Assembly (NCBI RefSeq): GCF_029960815.1
Contig: NZ_JASBRE010000019.1
Location: 62,001-126,000 of the forward strand
Reading direction: 5' to 3'
Length of the DNA stretch: 64,000 nucleotides
Source: Pseudomonas sp. AL03
GTDB lineage: Bacteria > Pseudomonadota > Gammaproteobacteria > Pseudomonadales > Pseudomonadaceae
Part shown: piece after piece, positions 25,051 to 33,092 of the stretch
How the letters are laid out: every line of letters starts with the position of its first letter
Position numbering within the stretch: the stretch's first letter is position 1
The notes under the pieces: model-generated
What the model was told of the DNA's origin: nothing
The model's input: only the letters and a program-made list of their open reading frames with translations
The model's database searches: none
Made by a program: the position numbers and the translations under genes

Positions 25051-25980
25051 ATGGGGATCAGGATGGGAAGGCAGGCACGCCACCATTGGTATGCGTTATA
25101 CATGGCCGTTCAGGCCCAGTTGGATAGCTATCAGGGAAATGACAGCATCAACCTGGTCATTCGCAAGCTCGCCGACGAGCAGGGGTACGACGCAAAAGTC
25201 GTCTCGCGAATGTTGAAAGCTGGCAATTTCCTAAATCGAATCGCGGGGCCACTCACCCCCGAGCAGGTAGGCTGTGGCTACGCCCATATCGAGCTATTGG
25301 AACGACTGCATCAGCTCGATACTGAGGCTGCTATATCCATACTGCAGGCAACACTCGCCAATCAACAGACCTTACAGACCCTTCGCGAAACCAATGAACG
25401 CTATACAAAAGCGGTAGGAACCCCTACCTCCACAACTCGCGCTCGCGCACGCTCCCGAGTCGCAGAGCATGAACGCATTTGCGGTGAAGTGTTGGAAGCC
25501 TCAGGGCCAGGATTTTTTGGTTATTTAGAGGGCGAACTGATAAAGGTCACGCGCTCAGAGCTGTTCAGCCAGTTCTACATGATCCAACAAGGCGGGGTGC
25601 CTAAGGTCGCGATTTTTGTCCGCGTGGGAGATACGTCACGTAAGGAAGAGAAAGCAGCGGGGGACTTACTTAAGTTAGCTAGTTTAGTTCGCCCTTACTT
25701 AGAGAAAGTCTGGTTTATTTTCCCGCATGGCTCGTCACTTGCTCATGAACTCACATTCTATGCCCACCGCCTCAAAGCACTCGGGAAATGGCTGTACTTG
25801 GGCACCTTGAGTGAAGATGGTGTATCTGTTGAGCCATTCCATGACCGAGGAAAAACACTTGAAAGAGAAATTTTCGGGTGGTCAGACCCTTTGGGCTGGG
25901 AAGGCGTTAACGTAAAAAGTAAGCGGCGAACGAGCGGCTCATTCCATCGCGACAGTAGCAAAAACTCCGAGAAGACCTGA
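25051..25980 (+). CDS. Unknown protein divergent from tnsA, possible regulator
   Basis: 309 residues (305 if the ATG at 25063 is used), not recognised. Residues about 20-60 (LVIRKLADEQGYDAKVVSRMLKAG) look like a helix-turn-helix. A helical stretch with Gln and Leu follows to about 130, then a basic segment (TTRARARSRVAEHE). The C-terminal half is alpha/beta (VPKVAIFVRVGD, KVWFIFPHG) and does not match a family I know. It shares a 109-base control region, holding the paired inverted arms, with tnsA. That placement suggests it controls the tns operon or works with it. Confidence 0.75.
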   Translation: MGIRMGRQARHHWYALYMAVQAQLDSYQGNDSINLVIRKLADEQGYDAKVVSRMLKAGNFLNRIAGPLTPEQVGCGYAHIELLERLHQLDTEAAISILQATLANQQTLQTLRETNERYTKAVGTPTSTTRARARSRVAEHERICGEVLEASGPGFFGYLEGELIKVTRSELFSQFYMIQQGGVPKVAIFVRVGDTSRKEEKAAGDLLKLASLVRPYLEKVWFIFPHGSSLAHELTFYAHRLKALGKWLYLGTLSEDGVSVEPFHDRGKTLEREIFGWSDPLGWEGVNVKSKRRTSGSFHRDSSKNSEKT

Positions 25981-26234
25981 CCACCTGATCAAAAAGATCT
26001 GCCCCTACGGAATAACGATCTGAATGCCCAGTCACTGACATTCTTAAATAGCCGGCAAAAGCCTCAACCAGCGGGACGGACGATTATCTGCCTTTGGTCA
26101 CAAAACCCACACACATCGAAGCCCACCGTGATAGCTTTTAGCCACTGACTGAAGGGACATACAGATGGTGGGGCAAGGAAACGCTCGAAAAAATACTGTC
26201 AAGGCTCTAGGCACCTTCACCATGAGGTGTCTTC

Positions 26235-26816
26235 ATGCAGTTTAGGGTTAGTGCTGCGTTCCTGATTTTCATTGGCTCTTATACGCCGCTGGCGATCATT
26301 CTCGCGATCCAAAATATTCCATTCGAGTGGTGGTCTCGCCCTATTTGCGAGCTGCCTAAATTACTGGCGTTGACCTGTGCCTTCAATCCATTCAAAAACC
26401 CGCTGCTCGCTATTTTACTTGTCGCTTTAACTGTAAGTTCGGCATTTTTAGCGAGTCAGCTCTTCAAACGGATCGCCTTCCCGCATCGCATTGAAGTCGT
26501 ATCCGTTAAAGCGGTACCTAACGAAATCATCAATTATACATTTCCCTATGTAGTGTCATTCATGGGAATAAGCTACTCCGAACCGGAAAAGCTTCTAGGT
26601 TTCTTAGTATTTCTCCTGTGGATGTTTGCCATCACCTACAAATCCGGGCAAATCATCATGAATCCACTTTTGTTGATTTTCGGTTGGAATCTTTATGAGG
26701 CCAATATCCAAATCAATGGTGTTTCACGAGTGGTAAAAGTCCTGAAGAAGGGTTCTTTCCCTCCTGGAAATTACAAAGCACAGACCATCCAAGATTTTTA
26801 TATCTGCAAGGAGTAG
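26235..26816 (+). CDS. kwaA: Kiwa defence protein KwaA (membrane subunit)
   Basis: 193-residue membrane protein with about four hydrophobic segments (near 7-27, 55-75, 105-135 and 140-152). Size, membrane topology and the position directly before a KwaB-like gene fit KwaA, the membrane part of the Kiwa anti-phage system, which detects infection at the envelope. Membrane proteins of this type diverge fast, so the call rests partly on its partner. GAGGTG lies five bases before the ATG. The 254 bases before it hold no gene I can support. Confidence 0.78.
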   Translation: MQFRVSAAFLIFIGSYTPLAIILAIQNIPFEWWSRPICELPKLLALTCAFNPFKNPLLAILLVALTVSSAFLASQLFKRIAFPHRIEVVSVKAVPNEIINYTFPYVVSFMGISYSEPEKLLGFLVFLLWMFAITYKSGQIIMNPLLLIFGWNLYEANIQINGVSRVVKVLKKGSFPPGNYKAQTIQDFYICKE

Positions 26817-26818
26817 CC

Positions 26819-27733
26819 ATGCAAGTGCACTTTGATACTTTCAGAAATTTTAACTATCTCGATTCCACGGTGCACTTGTGGATTTTCAAAAAAAGCACCA
26901 CAGATCGAAAGTTTAACACCGCCTACGTTCAAACTGACGAGACCGTTAACACCCTGCTTAAAAACGTGCTTATCCACGAGGTCAATCGAACCACCGAATT
27001 TGCACAATACTCATACCTCGCTCAAACGAATGACAACAGTTGCTTGGCCACCCCAGCACTCACCACAAATTTTTCGCTACTAAAAGTCCAGGTAGACCGC
27101 CCAGAACCTGAGTGTGCCGTAAAGTCTGTCGACGAGCTGAAGGGCGCTCAAGGCTATGTGGTCAAATTTACTCATAACGGCCAAACCCTCTATGCCGTGA
27201 AACGCTCCACGGCCTCATGGAAAACTTCGTACCCCAACAAATTCATCAATATGGTTTTCAGTAACGGCGAGCTTTCCGCTGCTGAGGACAATGGCTTTAC
27301 TATAGAAAAGAACTTTGACTTCTACTGTTCTGCAGACACACTATTGATCACTGCCAAACGCGCATTCGAATCACTGATGCAATACAAAGAGGCTTACACA
27401 CAAGCTTTCACGACCTTGCAAGCCAATGTCGACTTTTCCAACTTATTTGCTGATATTGCTCCCCTTGTCGAGTATATCGGAACCAACTCCACGCAATTAC
27501 GACGCATGGCTACGATTGAGCAAAAATCCCTTTATTCAAACCCTGGATTTATGACCAGTTTGAAACAAGTTAATGCCCTTAGGAACTGGGGGATGAACTT
27601 TGACCAAACGAATGACAAGATTATCGTCTGCAGTACAACTGCACCTACGATTCTACAAGTGCTGTTGGATCACCGCTTGATGAGTGAGGTCACCAGTAAT
27701 ATTTATGACGTACCTGATGCAGTTCAAATTTGA
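26819..27733 (+). CDS. kwaB: Kiwa defence protein KwaB (DUF4868)
   Basis: 304 residues, cytosolic, starting two bases after kwaA with AAGGAG five bases ahead. The central region (TLYAVKRSTASW, then KNFDFYCSADTLLI and FESLMQYKEAYTQA) matches the DUF4868 pattern that defines KwaB. In Kiwa, KwaB is the DNA-binding effector working with membrane KwaA. Base composition of this pair is visibly more AT-rich than the flanking tns and zinc-protein genes, which suggests separate arrival. Confidence 0.82.
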   Translation: MQVHFDTFRNFNYLDSTVHLWIFKKSTTDRKFNTAYVQTDETVNTLLKNVLIHEVNRTTEFAQYSYLAQTNDNSCLATPALTTNFSLLKVQVDRPEPECAVKSVDELKGAQGYVVKFTHNGQTLYAVKRSTASWKTSYPNKFINMVFSNGELSAAEDNGFTIEKNFDFYCSADTLLITAKRAFESLMQYKEAYTQAFTTLQANVDFSNLFADIAPLVEYIGTNSTQLRRMATIEQKSLYSNPGFMTSLKQVNALRNWGMNFDQTNDKIIVCSTTAPTILQVLLDHRLMSEVTSNIYDVPDAVQI

Positions 27734-27872
27734 TTCTACCGATAGTTCGAGGAGCCTACCTCCACACGGAAGCCCGACCGGAGATAGCAAAATACCTAAC
27801 CCTAGTGCTCTGCTTGGGAAACGTCTCTGCGCCACCTACAGCTGAATGGAGGCCGCCGACTGCCTTGGCCTG

Positions 27873-28061
27873 CTACTTGACCACGAATTGCTTCAGGTGC
27901 TCTCGAGATGCCATGACCTGCTCGCGAAGCTCTTCCGGATCAATCGACATGGCACCTTCCGGCGTGACGTGTAATGTTTTAAGTTGATTGATGGCATCGA
28001 TGAACGCTTGCTCACGCCGCTGCCAATAGGTCATTTCTCGAGTTTTCTTGAACCAGGCCAT
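27873..28061 (-). CDS. Unknown 62-residue protein
   Basis: Short but supported by GGAGGAG eight bases before its ATG at 28061. It is charged and helical (MAWFKKTREMTYWQRREQAF..., then DPEELREQVMASREHLKQF), with no membrane segment. Function unknown. It lies between kwaB, which converges on it, and a zinc-motif protein read the other way. Confidence 0.55.
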   Translation of the reverse strand: MAWFKKTREMTYWQRREQAFIDAINQLKTLHVTPEGAMSIDPEELREQVMASREHLKQFVVK

Positions 28062-28258
28062 GGGTTAGCTCCTCCGTGCCGTTGCCGTCACAGTAGCACT
28101 GTCAAAATCTGGCAACATACCGGTCGTCAGATGAGAGCGGATCGCACAATTGTGTTCAAGTTCGCACCGATAGGACACCACGCATAACAAGGAACGGGTT
28201 GATACTCAGAGGCGTATTCCACCGAAGCGCCGCAATACGCGACCACAAGGAGGTGCCG

Positions 28259-29056
28259 GTGTGTAACGCATGGAATCACCCCAAAAACTGCAGCTGCGGC
28301 TGGGGCGGAGATGGACACTCGGGGCGATCAAGCCCTTCCAATAGCGGGCCTACCACTCCTGCCGGATGGTTCATTTCGCTGCCGAACACCTACGACAGCT
28401 ACGTCAATCCCAACGCCAGCTGCCCAGTGTGCGGGGCAGCGGTTTTCTTTTATCAATCGGCCAAGGGTGGCCGAGTCTTCTTCGACGAGCTGGGCCCGCC
28501 TTGGCCGAAGCACCCCTGCACCGACAACACCAGCCAACCAGGGAAAGGCCCTGCCACATCGAGTATTGCGGGTCAGTCAACCACCTACGGTTGGCAACGC
28601 GCCGGCTGGCAACCGTTCATTATCGAATTGGTCACCGGCATCGACAAAGACTATCTCAAGCTTTCCGGCATCAGTCAGGGGCAACACCTGTCGTTCTACC
28701 TCCGCCGGGTCGTGGAGCACCATCTACACCATCAGGCTCTTTCCACAAACAGTCTGGCGCAGATTCGACCCCTAGGTGAAAGCCACTACCAACTGTCGAT
28801 CTTACTGCCGCAGGGTTCACCACTCACCTTTGAGGTCTTCAGTCTGCTCGCCCAAGCCAGATCTGGCCGCAGTGTATCGTCCACTCCCTCCAAACCGACG
28901 AGCCCAGGTGCCGCAAGGCCTTCGGTAATACGACCGCCCAAAAAGCAGCGTCACACCGGCAAACAGCAGACGACTCACACGTCTGATCGCCTACCCAGCA
29001 CCACCGCAATGGCCCTGGCCTTTCGCAAGGCACAGGACATACAAGGCACCTCCTGA
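28259..29056 (+). CDS. Unknown zinc-motif protein
   Basis: 265 residues from a GTG at 28259 with AAGGAGG five bases upstream. The N-terminus holds two likely zinc-binding clusters: CNAWNHPKNCSCGWGG at 2-17 and CPVCGAAVFFYQS at about 58-70, followed by RVFFDELGPPWPKHPC. The middle is alpha/beta; the tail (from about 205) is Ser/Pro/Lys-rich and probably unfolded. I recall similar proteins in genomic islands without an assigned function. It could bind nucleic acid. Confidence 0.7.
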   Translation: MCNAWNHPKNCSCGWGGDGHSGRSSPSNSGPTTPAGWFISLPNTYDSYVNPNASCPVCGAAVFFYQSAKGGRVFFDELGPPWPKHPCTDNTSQPGKGPATSSIAGQSTTYGWQRAGWQPFIIELVTGIDKDYLKLSGISQGQHLSFYLRRVVEHHLHHQALSTNSLAQIRPLGESHYQLSILLPQGSPLTFEVFSLLAQARSGRSVSSTPSKPTSPGAARPSVIRPPKKQRHTGKQQTTHTSDRLPSTTAMALAFRKAQDIQGTS

Positions 29057-29649
29057 CATTACCGTGTCGGGCTTCACCTGATCCGACCGCACGTGCCGCT
29101 TGCTAGAAAAGAGAGGTATGTCGATGGCAACCGGACTTCATGAGGTGTCTCACCGGACAATGGCAGTACGCTATGCGAAGGTCTCAGCTGGCTACCCGGC
29201 TGGGAAGAGTCCGTCGCCACGGCACATGAGTTGAAGCTGATTCGCGACAACTTCACGCTTAAGTTCCCGGAGCGTGGGCGCCTCGTCGATCAGGTGGCGC
29301 CGCTCTGCGGCCCTGCATTAACCGCACGCCCTGCGCGTAATTGGACGTGAGGTTAAATCCCCCCGCCCGTTGGTTGCCAGCCCGGTCGACCTATGCTTTG
29401 CCTCTGGCGACCAAGACTTGGTCATGCGTTATACCAAAGGAGTGGGGTATGGCTTGGAGCGAGAACCCGAGCGACCCCAGCTAAGCATAAATATGATTGA
29501 GCTCATAAATTGACGATTTTCTCTATTCAACCTTCGCTACCCTCGCATAGCTCAATCTATTGCTCCTACACTCTCACAGACGCTGAGTACCTAGCCTATG
29601 GGTAGTTGATCAGCTCAACATGAAGTACCACGACGCTAGGAGAGGACTA
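29057..29649. other. Mostly non-coding gap before the zinc-hook ATPase gene
   Basis: 593 bases. The first part contains a decayed coding fragment (29144-29350). The second part turns AT-rich from about 29480 and probably holds the promoter of the ATPase gene. Confidence 0.5.
29144..29350 (+). pseudogene. Possible coding remnant
   Basis: 68 codons open from just after a TGA to a TGA, reading ...LCEGLSWLPGWEESVATAHELKLIRDNFTLKFPE... (written in parts: LCEGLSWLPGWEES, ATAHELKLIRD). Codon use looks like a real Pseudomonas gene, but there is no start codon or ribosome-binding site, so this may be the tail of a broken gene. Family not recognised. Confidence 0.3.
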
Positions 29650-32253
29650 ATGTCCACAGTGCTAAGGGAATACGAACGCTTCATGACATGGCTCGATGGC
29701 AAAATTCCAACGGATGATGTAAAGCGCCTGACGAATATCATTTTTGAAAAGCTACCAGAATTGATCCCCTCCGGTACGGCAGCTCGTAAGCGCTCGAAAA
29801 TTTTAGCCCCCTACGCAACAAAACTATGGGAACAGACACCAACTGAATTAGCCGTTCATGAAGCCGCCCCACTTGCTGATGAAGTTCAATGGACAAGGCT
29901 TCATCAAATGGTGGTTGGGCCATTCCGTGGTTTTAAGCTCAAAGAAAACTTTGCTCTGCAAAAGCAAATCACCTTGGTTTACGGCGCCAATGGGGCCGGG
30001 AAAAGCAGCCTGTGCGAAGCACTAGAGCTCGCATTGCTTGGCGAAGTCAGCGAGGCCGATGCTAAGCGTATACAGGGCGATGCATACTTCCGAAATGCCT
30101 GGGCTGGTACGTATGCTAGGCCATTGCTGACCGCATCGGACGTGAACGGAAAAGTGGTTCCAGTGGCGCCAAACGAAGAGGTGTATCGATTTTGTTTCGT
30201 TGAAAAAAACCGTATTGATGCTTTCTCACGCTTGGCATCACGGACACCCGCCGAAAAAACAAAACTAATCGCAGCATTGTTCGGCATCGACCAGTTTGCT
30301 GAATTTGTTCGAGGCTTCAATGATGACCTTGATCCGCAATTGGATCTTTGGGGTGCCAAGGCACAGCAACTCAATACAGCAAGGGCAGCACTTCGCACGG
30401 CGGAAGAATCAGTAGCGGAAGAAGGGGCAAAGAAGGACGCTTATCGGTTAGAAGAACAAGCCATTGCTGATTTGTTCCATGAGCCAATCACCTACAACGC
30501 TTTGAAAACCCACATTGGCTCACCAGGTGAACCAGGTAGGCTCGAAGAAATCAGGAAAAAGCTCGAAGAACCTTCCCTGCCTACCGTTGGCGTTTCGAGA
30601 AATGACCTGAACACCGCGTTCAAATCATTGGTCTCAACCGATAGCGCATTGCAGAACAAACAGTTCGAATTAACAAAACAGAGTAGTCAGGTTTCGTTTC
30701 AACAACTCTTTTATGCCGTTGAGGCCCTTCAGGAGCAAACGCCTGATCGCTGTCCAGCCTGTGATACGCCCCTGCATGGGGATCACACAGTACGTCATGA
30801 CCCATATGTAAAAGCAAAAGCTGGGCTAGCTGACCTTGCTGAGCTGGCCAAGCTCCAACAAGAGATTGAAACGCTTGAAGCAGAACTCGTACTAGCCTCA
30901 GCTGCATTTCACAATCTGCTTTCGTCGATTAGCTCGCACCTCAGAGCTGTAGAAATTCTGATTCCACCAATCGTCCAAGCTAAATTACGTTGGTGGAACG
31001 CGCTGGGCCCGGAAGATGGAGCCTTGTGGATAAAAGCCTTAGTGGTAACTTCCGAAATCGAACAACAAGATGTGCTAGCGGCTGATGATGCCCAGGTACG
31101 CGCAGCGCTTGCGAAGGAAAGGATTGCTTTAGACGACCTTGATCGCCAAATTCAAGCATTGGAAGGTAGAAAAGTAGCGTGGAATCAAGAGCTAAATACC
31201 GCACGCGAGCTCATTGGAAAATTTAACCTAGATAACCATGAGCTCATTCAAGAGGCTGAGGCAGAGCGCCCTAAAGTCGCAATCCAGCATCGCATAAAAG
31301 GGGCATACGATTCCTTGATCCCATTGCTCCGAGGTTACCTTGCGAGTCTTCCAGGAACTCTGCTAGCAGACCTAGGTGAGACTACAAAAGCCATTTACAA
31401 CTCATTTAACCGGGAGGATCGAGAAGAGGATAAGCTCGCTCAGCTATGGTTACCAACTGCACCCGAAGAAAAAATAGAGCTATCGTTCTGCGGTAGTCCT
31501 CTAATTCGCAGAGATGCGCTTCATATCCTGAGTGAAGGCCATATACGTTGCCTAGGCCTTGCCCTTCTCGTGACCAAAAATATAAAGCAAGAGTGTCCTG
31601 TATTGATCTTCGATGATGCGGTCAACGCTATTGACGATGATCACCGTGACGGAATTTGGCGAACCCTATTCGAAGATAAATGGCTAGACGGAAAGCAGGT
31701 GATCCTTACCTGTCATGGCCAAGAATTCATTAAAACCATTCAACAGGGCTTGGGGGCAATACGCGTCAAAACCGATTGTACCTACTATGAATTACTCCCT
31801 CACGAAGGGGATCATCATCCTTTGGTTGATACCCTGCCTCCGACTAAAAACTATGTTTTGAGTGCACAAGATTTTTTGGCCAGACAAAACAGCCGAGACG
31901 CTCTTTCTCAGTCTCGTCGAGCCCTGGAAGCACTTTCTAAACAACTCTGGAAATGGCTATCCAGTCAGACTCCGACCTCCGTAAAATTAACGTACAGGTC
32001 TCCCGGAGCAAAACCGGAGCTACGGAATCTGTGCGAGCAACTAAATGGCTTTGTGGCCAAACCACAATTTTTGCATGCTCGAAAGCAGCCACTCCTCACC
32101 TCACTAGGGCATCTCTTGGGGATCGATGGGGCCTCGCCTGAATGGTCATATCTAAATTCGGGTACTCATGAAGATGAGCGATACGAATTTAATCGTGCGA
32201 CAGTCCAAGGAATAGTAAATGCTATAGCTGAAATTGACCTGGCCCTTCACTAG
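29650..32253 (+). CDS. Zinc-hook SMC/Rad50-like ATPase, RloC-like
   Basis: 867 residues from the ATG at 29650 (an AGAGGA-like site just upstream; an in-frame ATG at 29620 is less likely). An N-terminal helical domain comes first, then an ABC/SMC-type ATPase head with Walker A GANGAGKSS (about 112-120). A long coiled coil is broken by a Rad50-type zinc hook (CPAC). The second half of the head has a signature-like SEGHIRCLGLAL and Walker B VLIFDDAVNAIDDDH. The last 130 residues are helical and end with LNSGTHEDERYEF. The layout resembles RloC, a phage-exclusion anticodon nuclease found near type I restriction genes; a nuclease site is not identified, so that role is inference. It converges on the hsd operon. 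Confidence 0.8.
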   Translation: MSTVLREYERFMTWLDGKIPTDDVKRLTNIIFEKLPELIPSGTAARKRSKILAPYATKLWEQTPTELAVHEAAPLADEVQWTRLHQMVVGPFRGFKLKENFALQKQITLVYGANGAGKSSLCEALELALLGEVSEADAKRIQGDAYFRNAWAGTYARPLLTASDVNGKVVPVAPNEEVYRFCFVEKNRIDAFSRLASRTPAEKTKLIAALFGIDQFAEFVRGFNDDLDPQLDLWGAKAQQLNTARAALRTAEESVAEEGAKKDAYRLEEQAIADLFHEPITYNALKTHIGSPGEPGRLEEIRKKLEEPSLPTVGVSRNDLNTAFKSLVSTDSALQNKQFELTKQSSQVSFQQLFYAVEALQEQTPDRCPACDTPLHGDHTVRHDPYVKAKAGLADLAELAKLQQEIETLEAELVLASAAFHNLLSSISSHLRAVEILIPPIVQAKLRWWNALGPEDGALWIKALVVTSEIEQQDVLAADDAQVRAALAKERIALDDLDRQIQALEGRKVAWNQELNTARELIGKFNLDNHELIQEAEAERPKVAIQHRIKGAYDSLIPLLRGYLASLPGTLLADLGETTKAIYNSFNREDREEDKLAQLWLPTAPEEKIELSFCGSPLIRRDALHILSEGHIRCLGLALLVTKNIKQECPVLIFDDAVNAIDDDHRDGIWRTLFEDKWLDGKQVILTCHGQEFIKTIQQGLGAIRVKTDCTYYELLPHEGDHHPLVDTLPPTKNYVLSAQDFLARQNSRDALSQSRRALEALSKQLWKWLSSQTPTSVKLTYRSPGAKPELRNLCEQLNGFVAKPQFLHARKQPLLTSLGHLLGIDGASPEWSYLNSGTHEDERYEFNRATVQGIVNAIAEIDLALH

Positions 32254-32368
32254 GGAAGGCCATCTGCATACGACTCAATCAATATTGAACATCAGGGATG
32301 GTATAGCCATGCGGATAAAAAATTTACATATAGCAAGTATTGCCCCCGCATGGCGCGAAGATCTGCTG

Positions 32369-33079
32369 TTACACCGCGTCCCCGAACATTGCACGCTCTA
32401 ATACCTGATGCCGCCGCTCCCAATCAGACATATGGCTCGCCACCAGAGCCCAAAAAGCCTTGGTATGATTCCTCTCCAGCGTATGACAAAGCTCATGGAC
32501 GATCACATAGTCCTGCACGCATGCCGGTAGCTCCATAACTCGCGGATGAAACTCCAAGGTGTTGCTCGCATTACAGCTGGCCCAACGGCTTTGGAAGTGA
32601 CGGATACGAGCACCTGCAGCATGAAGACCCGTTTCTCGCTGCCAATAGCGAACACGCGCCAACAGTTTTTCGTGAGCTCTCTCTCGATAGAAACGATCCA
32701 GCAGCGGCAGCAAAACATTGGGCTCGATGCTGGCGCCATCTGGGTTATCCACAATAAAGCGTGATGCCGTGAAGGTCAGCGTAGGCCTGAGCATCTCACG
32801 GGAGTGCCTTACCTCGGTGAAATAGGTACGTCCGCAATACCGCAAACGACTCCCTGTTACGATGGATTCATTGGCTACTGGCAGGTTCACCTGACTCAGC
32901 TTTTCGCGAATCCAGCGCGCCCGTCGAAGCACCAGAGCCTCTTGCTCGGACTCACCCACTTGCGGCCCACGCAGCAGAACGAGTCGTCCCCGTTCCACGG
33001 TCACGTAATGTCGCTTGAGATTGGTATCGAGCTGGAAAGACCACTCAATAATCGTTTGGCCGTACTGCAAAACAGGCAT
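32369..33079 (-). CDS. YgjP-like metallopeptidase (M48/DUF45)
   Basis: 236 residues. The HExxH zinc motif is in VIVHELCHTLERNHTKAFW at about 185-203, with a further His in NHTKAFW, the pattern of YgjP/WLM-type peptidases. The N-terminus (VTVERGRLVLLRGP) fits the same family. It starts 13 bases after hsdR and closes the hsd operon; such a gene often travels with type I restriction systems. Its substrate is unknown. Confidence 0.85.
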   Translation of the reverse strand: MPVLQYGQTIIEWSFQLDTNLKRHYVTVERGRLVLLRGPQVGESEQEALVLRRARWIREKLSQVNLPVANESIVTGSRLRYCGRTYFTEVRHSREMLRPTLTFTASRFIVDNPDGASIEPNVLLPLLDRFYRERAHEKLLARVRYWQRETGLHAAGARIRHFQSRWASCNASNTLEFHPRVMELPACVQDYVIVHELCHTLERNHTKAFWALVASHMSDWERRHQVLERAMFGDAV

Positions 33080-33092
33080 GGTCAGCGTCGCA

